Source: a virus. Taken from it: 64,000 nucleotides of DNA. Where the stretch lies: IMG/VR virus record IMGVR_UViG_3300032267_000592, positions 1 to 64,000 of that record; one strand, written 5' to 3'. Shown piece after piece: positions 25,306 to 34,090 of this stretch (positions within the stretch are counted from its first letter, which is position 1; each line of letters starts with the position of its first letter). A model generated the notes under the pieces. The model was not told where the DNA came from. It searched no databases and saw only the letters and a program-made list of their open reading frames with translations. The translations under genes and the position numbers were made by a program.

Positions 25306-25979
25306 AAATAGCAGTTTGTTTATCTGGACAACCAAGACATTTAGATTTAGGTATAAAAAATATATTAGATGTATTTTCACAATATAATGTAGATTATTTT
25401 GTTCATACGTGGTGGGATGACAATTTTAAAAACCAAAAAAGTAATATTAATGGCGGTAGAAGTTTTGTTTGGAAGGAAAATTCTTTAGAAAAAATAATGA
25501 ATAAACTATCTCCTAAATTATTATATCATGAAGTTCCAAAAATATTTGAAACGTATGGTGGCGTTAATTACGAAACATTAACACCAAATTCGGTGCATAG
25601 TATGTTTTATTCTATAAAAATAGCAAACGAATTAAAAAAAACACATGAAAAATTTAACAATTTTGTTTATGATATTGTTATTAGATGTAGATTTGATATT
25701 GAATTTCATTCTTTTAATTTAAATTTAAAAGAATTAGATTATAGTAAAATATATACATATCACACCGGAATAGAACAATTACCAAACGATCAATTTGCAA
25801 TATCTAATTCTAGTAATATGGATTATTATTCTCAGTTATATGATAATTTAAAATGTTATTATGACGAAGGATTTACTGGATTTATAGGGGAAAGATTATT
25901 AAATTATCATTTAAGAAAAAAAAATTTAACTAAGTTTACAAACGATAACGAGCTAATAAATAATATTATAAAAATATGA
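25302..25979 (+). CDS. Glycan-island family protein A (CLxGxPR type), copy 1
   Basis: A 225-residue protein opening MKIAVCLSGQPRHLDLGIKN, then YFVHTWWDDN, SMFYSIKIANEL and VYDIVIRCRFDIEF. Two other genes here (26540-27262, 30141-30890) share the order CL/CF-x-G-Q/Y-PR, F-x-H-x-W, and VI-x-(x)R-x-D. Such proteins are found in bacterial and giant-virus glycan clusters and are probably GT-A-type glycosyltransferases with R-x-D replacing the usual acidic site, but no named reaction is known to me. Confidence 0.55.
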   Translation: MKIAVCLSGQPRHLDLGIKNILDVFSQYNVDYFVHTWWDDNFKNQKSNINGGRSFVWKENSLEKIMNKLSPKLLYHEVPKIFETYGGVNYETLTPNSVHSMFYSIKIANELKKTHEKFNNFVYDIVIRCRFDIEFHSFNLNLKELDYSKIYTYHTGIEQLPNDQFAISNSSNMDYYSQLYDNLKCYYDEGFTGFIGERLLNYHLRKKNLTKFTNDNELINNIIKI

Positions 25980-26536
25980 ATATGATAGATTATAAAACAT
26001 TAATACCAAAAGAAGAAATTGTAATAGTTCAAATAGGATCACATGATGGAATTGTAGGAGAAGAATATGGACTACAAGAAATATTAGATAATCATTCAAA
26101 TTTTAAATTATTTTTAATTGAACCTATTCCTCAATTTTTTAATAATCTTACTAATGTATATGGTAAATATGGTGAAAAAATTACATATTGCAATTTTGCA
26201 ATAACAGATATTAACGGTAAAACCAGAATGGTCGAACAGGGGGGAATGTCAAGAATAGATCATAATTATGGAAGTTTAGAAGTTAATTCTTTAGATTGGG
26301 ATACTTTTTTAAATTTATATAACATAAAAAATATCGATTTACTATTAATCGACTGTGAAGGATATGAATTTAATATATTACAACAGATTAATTATGATAA
26401 ATGCAGACCAAAAGTAATACGTTATGAGTATATGCATATTGGTGATAAAGAAGGATGTGATAATTTTATCACGTCCAAAAACTATAATATAGATTATTGT
26501 ATACACGATCATACGTATAATAAAATAGCATATTAG
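25976..26536 (+). CDS. FkbM-like methyltransferase
   Basis: A 186-residue SAM-dependent methyltransferase of the FkbM family: VIVQIGSHDGIVGEEYGLQE (motif I, G-x-H-D-G), FKLFLIEPIPQFFNNL, VEQGGMSRIDHNYGSLEVNS and LLLIDCEGYEFNIL (D-C/V-E-G-Y/F motif). FkbM enzymes O-methylate sugars in capsules and exopolysaccharides, and one caps O-antigen chains in some pathways. Context suggests methylation of the island glycan. Confidence 0.78.
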   Translation: MNMIDYKTLIPKEEIVIVQIGSHDGIVGEEYGLQEILDNHSNFKLFLIEPIPQFFNNLTNVYGKYGEKITYCNFAITDINGKTRMVEQGGMSRIDHNYGSLEVNSLDWDTFLNLYNIKNIDLLLIDCEGYEFNILQQINYDKCRPKVIRYEYMHIGDKEGCDNFITSKNYNIDYCIHDHTYNKIAY

Positions 26537-26539
26537 TTC

Positions 26540-27262
26540 ATGAAAGTTGCTCTTTGTTTTTATGGTCAACCTAGATTTATAAATAACTTAAATTCTTATA
26601 AATCATATAAAGAATATATATACGGGCAAAGCGACGTAGACGTATTTTCACATTATTGGTTCGATCAAAATGATAATAAGTTTTCAACTTCCGATTGGAG
26701 CAGCATTCACGAAAATTATGTATATGAAGATACTGAAAATTTAATTAAATCTTTATATAACCCAGTAAAGTATATCGCAGACTCAAGAAATTTTTTAAAA
26801 TACGAAGATGTAAAAGATATAGTTAAAAATTTAAATTATTTTAGTGTAAATAATTTTTATAATTTACAATCTCATTTATATTCTTACGAACAAAATTTTA
26901 AATTATTATCACAACACATAGAAAATACTAAACAAAAATATGATTTTGTAATAATAAGTAGATATGATTTAAAAATAACAGACTTTCCAAATCTTAATAC
27001 ATTATCTAAAAATAAAGTATATGTAAATGGGTTTGGTGGAAATAATTTCACCGACGCTATTCTTATTTTAGATCCCATTTTTATAAACAGTTTTAATGCA
27101 TATTCTAAATTTAGAGAGATATCTAATATAACTCCAATTTTTACGTCTGAAGAATACAAAAAACAATGTTTTTTATTAACTAATTCTATTGAGGATTTTT
27201 CTTTTATAAAATTAAGAGGAGGATTACTACGAAATCAAACTGATACCGTTGGACAATTTTAA
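26540..27262 (+). CDS. Glycan-island family protein A (CLxGxPR type), copy 2
   Basis: A 240-residue paralogue of 25302-25979 and 30141-30890: MKVALCFYGQPRFINNLNSY, DVFSHYWFDQND, NLQSHLYSYEQNFKLL and YDFVIISRYDLKITDFP. The shared R-Y-D motif and first-strand Gly suggest a nucleotide-sugar enzyme. Function inferred from context only. It starts 4 bases after the FkbM gene. Confidence 0.52.
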   Translation: MKVALCFYGQPRFINNLNSYKSYKEYIYGQSDVDVFSHYWFDQNDNKFSTSDWSSIHENYVYEDTENLIKSLYNPVKYIADSRNFLKYEDVKDIVKNLNYFSVNNFYNLQSHLYSYEQNFKLLSQHIENTKQKYDFVIISRYDLKITDFPNLNTLSKNKVYVNGFGGNNFTDAILILDPIFINSFNAYSKFREISNITPIFTSEEYKKQCFLLTNSIEDFSFIKLRGGLLRNQTDTVGQF

Positions 27263-27265
27263 AAT

Positions 27266-28336
27266 ATGAGTTTATTCAGTTTAAATAAAATACCAGTATT
27301 GTTATCAAGCACATTTGATTGTAAAGATAACGATATATACTACGATTTTGATTTAGATATAGATGAAAATACGGGTGTTATCTTCCAAAAAAATATACCA
27401 CCACAAAATATTTTGTATAAAAATGCTAGAAATTCAGGAATGGGTAAAGTTTGGGATGAACATTATAATTGTTTTTATAATTTTATTATAAAAAATATAA
27501 ATTTAAAAAATAAAAACATATGCGAAATAGGTTCGGGGAATGGAGTTTTAGCAAAAAAAATATCTAATCATTATAAAATAACTTGTTATGAACCATCTCC
27601 ATGTTTTGAATTTAATAATAATTTAATTTTAAAAAAACAATTTTTTAATAAAAATATTACAGAAAAGTATGATATTATAATTTCTTCTCATACATTAGAA
27701 CATATGGAAAATGTAAATCAATTTTTAATAGATATACATAACAATTTAAATGAAAATGGTTTTATTATTATGTCATTTCCTAATTTTGAAATTGGGTTAA
27801 TTAAAAATTTTATAAACATTTTTAATACGGAACATATTTCTTATTTTACACCAGATTCAGCTAAGAGAATTTTTAATAAAAATTATTATCAAAATTGCAT
27901 TCTTGAAGAATATAAAGATCATAGTTTATTCATAATAGGCCAAAAAAATAATAAAAATAATTTTGAAATTAATGAAATTGATATTAAAAAAATTAAAAAT
28001 TTAATTCAAAATTATGAATTTAATATTTTTAATAAAGTTAATAAAGCAATTCAAATTATTAATCAAAGAGATAAAAATTTGCCATTATATATTTTTGGAT
28101 GTCACGCCATGACATCTATATTTCTACATATATCAAAAATTAATCATTCGACATTTAATTGTATATTGGATAATGATCCATTAAAAACTAATTCTAGATT
28201 ATACGGAACCGATTTAAAATGCAAATTACCTAAAGATGTACCTATTGGATATGTTTTATTGAATGGTGCAGCATATCACGATGAAATTAAAAATAAACTA
28301 ATTAACGATGGATTTAAAATTTTAGAATGGATTTAA
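27266..28336 (+). CDS. C-methyltransferase-like SAM enzyme, two-domain
   Basis: A 356-residue protein. The N-terminal ~85 residues are a cap, followed by a Rossmann SAM domain (NICEIGSGNGVLAKKI, then YDIIISSHTLEHMENVNQFL and NENGFIIMSFPNFE) and a C-terminal domain with LPLYIFGCHAMTSIFLHISK, CILDNDPLKTNSRLYGTD, which resembles the C-terminal part of NDP-hexose C-methyltransferases. It may add a branching methyl to an activated deoxysugar or otherwise modify the island sugar. The substrate is inferred, not seen. Confidence 0.68.
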   Translation: MSLFSLNKIPVLLSSTFDCKDNDIYYDFDLDIDENTGVIFQKNIPPQNILYKNARNSGMGKVWDEHYNCFYNFIIKNINLKNKNICEIGSGNGVLAKKISNHYKITCYEPSPCFEFNNNLILKKQFFNKNITEKYDIIISSHTLEHMENVNQFLIDIHNNLNENGFIIMSFPNFEIGLIKNFINIFNTEHISYFTPDSAKRIFNKNYYQNCILEEYKDHSLFIIGQKNNKNNFEINEIDIKKIKNLIQNYEFNIFNKVNKAIQIINQRDKNLPLYIFGCHAMTSIFLHISKINHSTFNCILDNDPLKTNSRLYGTDLKCKLPKDVPIGYVLLNGAAYHDEIKNKLINDGFKILEWI

Positions 28337-28340
28337 AACA

Positions 28341-29705
28341 ATGGTAAAATTAATAGCATTTGATTTAGATGGAGTATTAGTTGAAGCTAAACATATACAT
28401 TTTGAAGCTTTAAATATAGCTTTATCTGAAGTTGGAAACGAGTACGTTATAACAGAACAAGAACATTTAGGATTGTTTGATGGACTTAAAACTAATCAAA
28501 AATTAAATATATTATCAAGTAATAAAAAACTACCAAGAGAAAAACATACTCAAATATGGAATAGAAAACAACAAATAACTTTAGAAAAAATTTTAAATTT
28601 AAAAATAAATGAAGAATTAGTTTATTTGTTTAAAAAATTAAAAGAAAAAAATTTTTTAATAGCTTGCTGTTCAAATTCAATTAGAAAATCTGTTTTTGTA
28701 ATGCTTTCAAAAATAGGAATAATTGAGTATTTTGATTTGATATTATCAAATGAAGATGTTAAAAATTCCAAACCACATCCAGAAATATATTGGAGAGCAA
28801 TGTCGGAATTATCAGTTTTACCGGAAGAGACATTAATAGTTGAAGATTCACCTCACGGTCTTTTATCTGCTTATAGATCAAAAGCTAATATATTAAGAAT
28901 TAAAAATCCAAAAGATCTAACATTTGACAAAATAATTAAAATGACTTATAATAATGAAAATTTAAATATGAATATAAAATGGCAAGATGATAAATTAAAT
29001 GTATTAATACCTATGGCTGGAGCTGGTAGTAGGTTTGAAAAAGCAGGATATACATTCCCCAAACCTTTAATTGAAGTTAGAGGTAAACCTATGATTCAAG
29101 TTGTAACGGATTGTTTGAGTATCGATGCTAATTATATATACATAGTACAAAAATCTCATAGAGAAAAATATAATTTAGATGCATTACTTAATTTAATAAC
29201 TCCAAATTGTAAAATTGTAGAAGTTAATGAATTAACGGAGGGAGCAGCATGTACTACACTTTTAGCGAAAGAATTTATAAATAATGATCAACCTCTTATC
29301 ATTGCTAATTCCGATCAATATTTAGATTGGAATTCTAGCGAATTTATGTATAAAATGCAAGAACAAGATGTTGACGCGGGAATTCTTACATTTGAATCTA
29401 CGCATCCTAAATGGTCTTACGCAAAAGTGAATGAAAATGGATACGTAACAGAAGTAGCAGAAAAAAATCCAATTTCTAATATAGCTACAGTAGGTGTTTA
29501 TTATTGGAAATGTGGAGAAGATTATGTTAAGTATGCAGAAAAAATGATAAATGAAAATATAAGAGTTAATAATGAATTTTATGTCTGTCCGGTATTCAAT
29601 CAAGCAATACAAGATAATAAAAAAATTAAAACATTTAATATAGAAAAAATGTGGGGGATTGGTACACCAGAAGATCTTGATTATTTTTTAAAAAATCATA
29701 AATGA
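28341..29705 (+). CDS. HAD phosphatase-sugar nucleotidyltransferase fusion
   Basis: A 454-residue two-domain fusion. Residues 1-~205 are a HAD hydrolase (IAFDLDGVLVE with D8/D10; IACCSNSIRKS; SKPHPEIYWRAM; IVEDSPHGLLSA). From ~220 comes a sugar nucleotidyltransferase: LNVLIPMAGAGSRFEKAGYT followed by FPKPLIEVRGKPMIQVV, then NSDQYLDWN and GVYYWKCGEDYV. Such a pair could dephosphorylate or isomerise a sugar phosphate and activate it with a nucleotide, supplying the donor for the transferases. It overlaps the GDPD-like gene by 4 bases. The substrate is unknown. Confidence 0.72.
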   Translation: MVKLIAFDLDGVLVEAKHIHFEALNIALSEVGNEYVITEQEHLGLFDGLKTNQKLNILSSNKKLPREKHTQIWNRKQQITLEKILNLKINEELVYLFKKLKEKNFLIACCSNSIRKSVFVMLSKIGIIEYFDLILSNEDVKNSKPHPEIYWRAMSELSVLPEETLIVEDSPHGLLSAYRSKANILRIKNPKDLTFDKIIKMTYNNENLNMNIKWQDDKLNVLIPMAGAGSRFEKAGYTFPKPLIEVRGKPMIQVVTDCLSIDANYIYIVQKSHREKYNLDALLNLITPNCKIVEVNELTEGAACTTLLAKEFINNDQPLIIANSDQYLDWNSSEFMYKMQEQDVDAGILTFESTHPKWSYAKVNENGYVTEVAEKNPISNIATVGVYYWKCGEDYVKYAEKMINENIRVNNEFYVCPVFNQAIQDNKKIKTFNIEKMWGIGTPEDLDYFLKNHK

Positions 29706-30118
29706 TTATTATTTCTCATAGAGGAAACACTAAAGGATCAGATATTTCTATCGAAAACAATCCCAATCACATTAAAAATTTAATATATTCTAATATTTAT
29801 ACTGAAGTTGATGTTTGGTTTATTGATGAAAAATTTTATTTGGGACATGACGCCCCACAATACGAGATCGATTTAAATTTTTTAAAAAATAATTTACTTT
29901 GGTGTCATGCAAAAAATTTAAACGCACTTAAACAACTACTAGAACAAAGAATTGTTTGTTTTTGGCATCAGAACGATGATTTTACTTTAACTTCTAATAA
30001 TTACATTTGGACTTATCCAGATAAACCCATCAACTACTCATCAATTATAGTAGACACTACTCCAAGCTGGCGTAATAAAAATTACAATTGTTATGGTGTG
30101 TGTGTTGATTATTTGTAA
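29702..30118 (+). CDS. GDPD-like phosphodiesterase (short form)
   Basis: A 138-residue protein with glycerophosphodiester phosphodiesterase-type landmarks: MIIISHRGNTKGSDISIENN (catalytic His-Arg), EVDVWFIDEKFYLGHDAPQY (E-x-D metal ligands and second His), LLWCHAKNLNALKQL and CFWHQNDDFTLT. It is much shorter than full GDPD enzymes (about 240-330), so it is a minimal or partial barrel; similar short proteins occur beside glycan nucleotidyltransferases. It could act on a phospho-linked sugar or glycerol-phosphate substituent. Coupled to the fusion gene by 4-base overlap. Confidence 0.6.
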   Translation: MIIISHRGNTKGSDISIENNPNHIKNLIYSNIYTEVDVWFIDEKFYLGHDAPQYEIDLNFLKNNLLWCHAKNLNALKQLLEQRIVCFWHQNDDFTLTSNNYIWTYPDKPINYSSIIVDTTPSWRNKNYNCYGVCVDYL

Positions 30119-30140
30119 AATTATATCATAATCGTAAAAC

Positions 30141-30890
30141 ATGAAAGTAGCTGTGTGTTTATTTGGTTATCCGAGGCATTATGAATTGGGTTTTAAATGT
30201 CATAAAAATTTTTTAGAATCAATTGATTATGATTTTTTTATACATTCATGGTGTGAAGAAAGTTCAACGCAAAATCACATTGAAAAATTGTACAATAATA
30301 TAAACGATTTATATCGTCCTAAAAAACTAGAAATAGAAAAACAAAAAAATTTTTCAAATTTTTTTGAAAATGATTCAAATTTTAATAAAAAAAATAATAT
30401 AGATACAGAGTCCATTCATCGATATATTTCTCCAATATACTCGATGTATAAAGTTGGAAATTTACTCGAAGAATATTTATGTGAATATGATGTTGTAATT
30501 GTCACAAGAACTGATGTTTTTTGTAATGAAAAATTAAAAAATTTTAATATATACGATTTAAACTGTATATATTCATCATATTGTGAAGGGCACAGGTGGG
30601 ATATGAGTTTAAATGATGGAATCATTGATGTTAAAATGTTGCTTTCAAATCCAAAAAATATATTGTTTTTAACTAAATTATATGAAAATTTAAAAGAATA
30701 TAATATTAATAATGAAGTACGATTGTGCCACCATGAGGTATTTGCACATCATCTTAAAAAATTAAATTGTAGTTTTGATATGATTTTTAATGGTGTATCG
30801 AATGTGTGGTGGATATTAAGGAACAACAATGTATTATATGGAAATTTAGGAAACTCAAATATGTGCCATTATCCACACATTTTTCAATAA
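30141..30890 (+). CDS. Glycan-island family protein A (CLxGxPR type), copy 3
   Basis: A 249-residue paralogue of 25302 and 26540: MKVAVCLFGYPRHYELGFKC, YDFFIHSWCEES, HRYISPIYSMYKVGNL and YDVVIVTRTDVFCNE, then CHHEVFAHHLKKL. It is the last gene of the island, ending 51 bases before gp46. A glycosyltransferase-like role is inferred from the shared motifs and position. Confidence 0.52.
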   Translation: MKVAVCLFGYPRHYELGFKCHKNFLESIDYDFFIHSWCEESSTQNHIEKLYNNINDLYRPKKLEIEKQKNFSNFFENDSNFNKKNNIDTESIHRYISPIYSMYKVGNLLEEYLCEYDVVIVTRTDVFCNEKLKNFNIYDLNCIYSSYCEGHRWDMSLNDGIIDVKMLLSNPKNILFLTKLYENLKEYNINNEVRLCHHEVFAHHLKKLNCSFDMIFNGVSNVWWILRNNNVLYGNLGNSNMCHYPHIFQ

Positions 30891-30941
30891 TTTTGCAGCA
30901 TTTAACTTGTTTTATCACTAATATACTATATCATTTCTAAT

Positions 30942-32738
30942 ATGAAAAAAGTAAATTTTATTTCAGTAAAAATCAAAAATTTTTTATCAATTGGAAAAGA
31001 TCCTATTGAACTTTTTTTTCAAAAAGGAATTACGTTAATTACAGGAGAAAATAAAGATAAAGGGGGTAAGAACGGAATAGGTAAAAGTGCCATAAATGAT
31101 GCAATCTATTGGTGTTTATTTGGAAATACTTTGCGAGAATTAAAAAAAGACAAAATAATTCACAATAAAAGCAAGTCTGATTGTGTTGTAGAGTTAAATT
31201 TTTCAGTTGAAACGCAAAATGAAATTAAAAACTATAATTTAATTCGTCATTTAGACCCAGCTAAGATAATTTTAACATGTAATGGTGAAGATATTACACT
31301 ATCCACAATTCCAAATACGGATGATCTCATAAAACAGATAATAAGTGCAAATGAAGAAGTATTTCAAAATGTGATTATAATGTCTGCCAACAACACCGTG
31401 CCATTTATGGCGCAGAAAAAGATTGATAAAAGAAAATTTATCGAGGGTATTCTACAACTTAACATTTTTAGTGAAATGTTAATGAAAATACGAGCAGATT
31501 ATAACGAAACAAAAAAAGAAAACGATTTAAAAAGTGTTAATTTTATTAATGAACAAAAGATTTTAAGCATTTTACAAGATAATAAGAACAATTTTAATGA
31601 GAGTAAGGAAAATAGAATAAATTTAATTAAAAATAAAATTGAATTAAATTTAAAAGAAATACAAACGCTTAAAGACAAAGATATCGCTGATACTAAAACT
31701 GCCAAATCCGAATTAGAGTGTTATAGAAATAAAGAAAACGATTTAAACAAATTACAGTCGGAAATAAACCAAGAAATAGTGGATTTGACATCGAGTAAAA
31801 AAGAATTTGAAATGAACGCAAGACAAAAAGATTACGAAAAAGATATTCTTTTAAAAAAAGGTACGAAATGTCCAACATGTAATAGAAGTTATTGCACCGA
31901 CGACCTTGAGCATTTAACAAAGAAAATTGAAATTCTTAAAGATGAAATTAAAATACAAAATACAAATCTTTGGAATACTGAACAAAAAATAAAGCAGAAA
32001 AAGGAATTAATTTCAAAACTGTGTAAAAATAAACTCAAAATCCAAAAACTAATAGATGAAACGATTGCTTCAATTCGTGAATCATCATTACATGAAGAAA
32101 AAATAATAAATTTTTTAAATAAAAATAAAGATTGCGAGAAAGATATTGAGAATATTAATTCTGAAATTTTTAAAGACGACAAAAAAATAAAAGACATTCA
32201 AGATAATATAGAAAAATTAAATAAAGATTTAGAACAAATAAAAATTGAATTAAAAGTTTTAGAAACATCAAAATTGATTGTTTCAGAAGACGGAGTTAAA
32301 ACCTTTATTGTTAAAAAAATTATAAATGTTTTAAATAACCGTTTAAGTTATTATTTAAATCGTTTAGATGCGCCGTGTAAATGCGTTTTTGATGAAACAT
32401 TTGAAGAAACTATGTATAACGAACAAGGACAAGAATGTTCGTATCATAATTTCTCCAATGGCGAAAAGAGAAGAATAGATATTGCAATACTCTTTACATT
32501 TCAAGACGTTTTACGCTTACATTCTGGAAATCGTTTTTCTTTTAGTTTCTTTGATGAAACTTTAGATGGTTGTTTAGATAAAAAAGGAACCGATAAAATT
32601 ATTGAGATTTTAAAGGAGAAAGTAGATTCATATGATGAATCCATATATGTCATTTCTCATAAAACAGATACAACTTCTCAAATTGAAAATGTTATATTGT
32701 TAGAAAAAACAAATGGAGCAACTAAAATTGTTACTTAA
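30942..32738 (+). CDS. 46: Recombination nuclease subunit gp46 (SbcC/Rad50-like)
   Basis: A 598-residue SMC-like ATPase, partner of gp47 in DNA end resection. The Walker A region is GENKDKGGKNGIGKSAIN (residues 35-52), with two long coiled coils flanking a zinc hook CPTC at about 310, and the C-terminal ABC signature and Walker B HNFSNGEKRRIDIA and FSFFDETLDGCLD. It is only about 40 residues longer than T4 gp46. In T4 it lies beside gene 47; here the glycan island separates them. Confidence 0.9.
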   Translation: MKKVNFISVKIKNFLSIGKDPIELFFQKGITLITGENKDKGGKNGIGKSAINDAIYWCLFGNTLRELKKDKIIHNKSKSDCVVELNFSVETQNEIKNYNLIRHLDPAKIILTCNGEDITLSTIPNTDDLIKQIISANEEVFQNVIIMSANNTVPFMAQKKIDKRKFIEGILQLNIFSEMLMKIRADYNETKKENDLKSVNFINEQKILSILQDNKNNFNESKENRINLIKNKIELNLKEIQTLKDKDIADTKTAKSELECYRNKENDLNKLQSEINQEIVDLTSSKKEFEMNARQKDYEKDILLKKGTKCPTCNRSYCTDDLEHLTKKIEILKDEIKIQNTNLWNTEQKIKQKKELISKLCKNKLKIQKLIDETIASIRESSLHEEKIINFLNKNKDCEKDIENINSEIFKDDKKIKDIQDNIEKLNKDLEQIKIELKVLETSKLIVSEDGVKTFIVKKIINVLNNRLSYYLNRLDAPCKCVFDETFEETMYNEQGQECSYHNFSNGEKRRIDIAILFTFQDVLRLHSGNRFSFSFFDETLDGCLDKKGTDKIIEILKEKVDSYDESIYVISHKTDTTSQIENVILLEKTNGATKIVT

Positions 32739-32783
32739 ATTTGATTTTTTTAATAATGATGTTAAATTATATGTGTAATATAT

Positions 32784-34085
32784 ATGGCATTAAAAATTAA
32801 AGAAAATCATGACAATAAAAATCGTATAGTTTTTGAATACAAACCAGTAAAAACGGGGATACCCAATCCACCGCAAGGTATGCCGATAGGTGTACCAACA
32901 TTTAATTATGTTTCTTTAAATGCTGTACATATACCAAGTCCACCACCAATAGAAATGCCAGAAGCGAATCTACCAAGGGCTATAAATTACTTAGCAGATT
33001 ACGGTGGATGTGGATACTGGAGAATGTTGTGGCCCGAATACCTTTTAAACGTTCAACAAAAAGCGTGTATCAGTAGTTTAACTTGTATGGTTCTTGACGG
33101 TAGATTTTATCAAAATATAAAATGTATTAGAATGCAAAGACAAGCAACTCCAACCCAAAATATGTTTATTAAGGAGTTGAGAAAACTTAGTAGTGAATTT
33201 AAATTTAAACTATTGTACGAGGTCGATGATATCGTTTTTAAGAACGATATTCCAGACTATAATAGATGCAAAGATGCATTTGTTTCTCAAGAAATTATAG
33301 ATAGTATTATGGAAATTATGGGTATGATGGATGAAATAACAGTTACTTGTAATTTCATGAAAGAATATTATCAAAATAAAACTGGAAACAAAAAAATAAC
33401 GGTTATTCCAAACTATGCTCCAAAATTTTGGATCGATAGATTCTATAATAGAGCAAAAATCGAAGAATTATATGACAAAAACAAAAAAAGACCAAGAATT
33501 TTATATTCCGGTTCTGGAACACATGTCGATGTTCTAAATAGAACTGGTCTTAATGATGATTTTAAACATATAACCGATGAAATAATCAAGGCTCGTAAAA
33601 AATTCAAATTTGTATGGAAAGGATGCTATCCTTTAGTGTTAAAACCATATATTGATAACGGAGAAATGGAACATCTCGGATGGTCATCATTACAAGACTA
33701 CCCTCAAGATTTATTTAACACAAATTGTAATGCTGTTTTTGCATCATTACAGGATAATACATTTAATAAATCAAAATCTAACATCAAAATGATTGAATCT
33801 GGTGCATTGGGTATACCGGGAGCATTCCAAGATATGTGTACATATGAAAGTGCAGATGTTAAATTTAAATCTGGAAATGATTTAATAAATCAACTGGAAC
33901 ATATAACATCAGACTTTGATAGATATATGGATTATTCGGATAAGTCTAGAAAATACGTCGAAACTATGTGGTTAGAGGATCATTTACAAGAGTATGAAGC
34001 TCTTTACACAACCGATTGGGGTTCTAAAGAAAGAAATGAGATGTGTCCGGAAATCATTAGGTTGAATCCAGATCAAAAAATTTAA
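32784..34085 (+). CDS. GT-B glycosyltransferase conserved in T4-like marine phages
   Basis: A 433-residue protein with a Pro-rich N-terminus, LPRAINYLADYGGCGYWRML, QATPTQNMFIKELRKL, KLLYEVDDIVFKNDIPDYNR, DEITVTCNFMKEYY, ITVIPNYAPKFWIDRF and a C-terminal donor domain (KMIESGALGIPGAF). From memory, similar proteins are found in cyanophage and pelagiphage T4-like genomes next to replication genes. It is a GT4-like transferase. In T4 the DNA glucosyltransferases are also GT-B enzymes, so DNA modification is one possibility, glycan synthesis another. Confidence 0.65.
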   Translation: MALKIKENHDNKNRIVFEYKPVKTGIPNPPQGMPIGVPTFNYVSLNAVHIPSPPPIEMPEANLPRAINYLADYGGCGYWRMLWPEYLLNVQQKACISSLTCMVLDGRFYQNIKCIRMQRQATPTQNMFIKELRKLSSEFKFKLLYEVDDIVFKNDIPDYNRCKDAFVSQEIIDSIMEIMGMMDEITVTCNFMKEYYQNKTGNKKITVIPNYAPKFWIDRFYNRAKIEELYDKNKKRPRILYSGSGTHVDVLNRTGLNDDFKHITDEIIKARKKFKFVWKGCYPLVLKPYIDNGEMEHLGWSSLQDYPQDLFNTNCNAVFASLQDNTFNKSKSNIKMIESGALGIPGAFQDMCTYESADVKFKSGNDLINQLEHITSDFDRYMDYSDKSRKYVETMWLEDHLQEYEALYTTDWGSKERNEMCPEIIRLNPDQKI

Positions 34086-34090
34086 AATAA

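Noticed and set aside
15491-30890. Island read as a host-derived O-antigen locus on a prophage boundary
   Set aside because: It is flanked on both sides by essential phage replication genes and joined to them by start/stop overlaps, so it is part of the phage genome.
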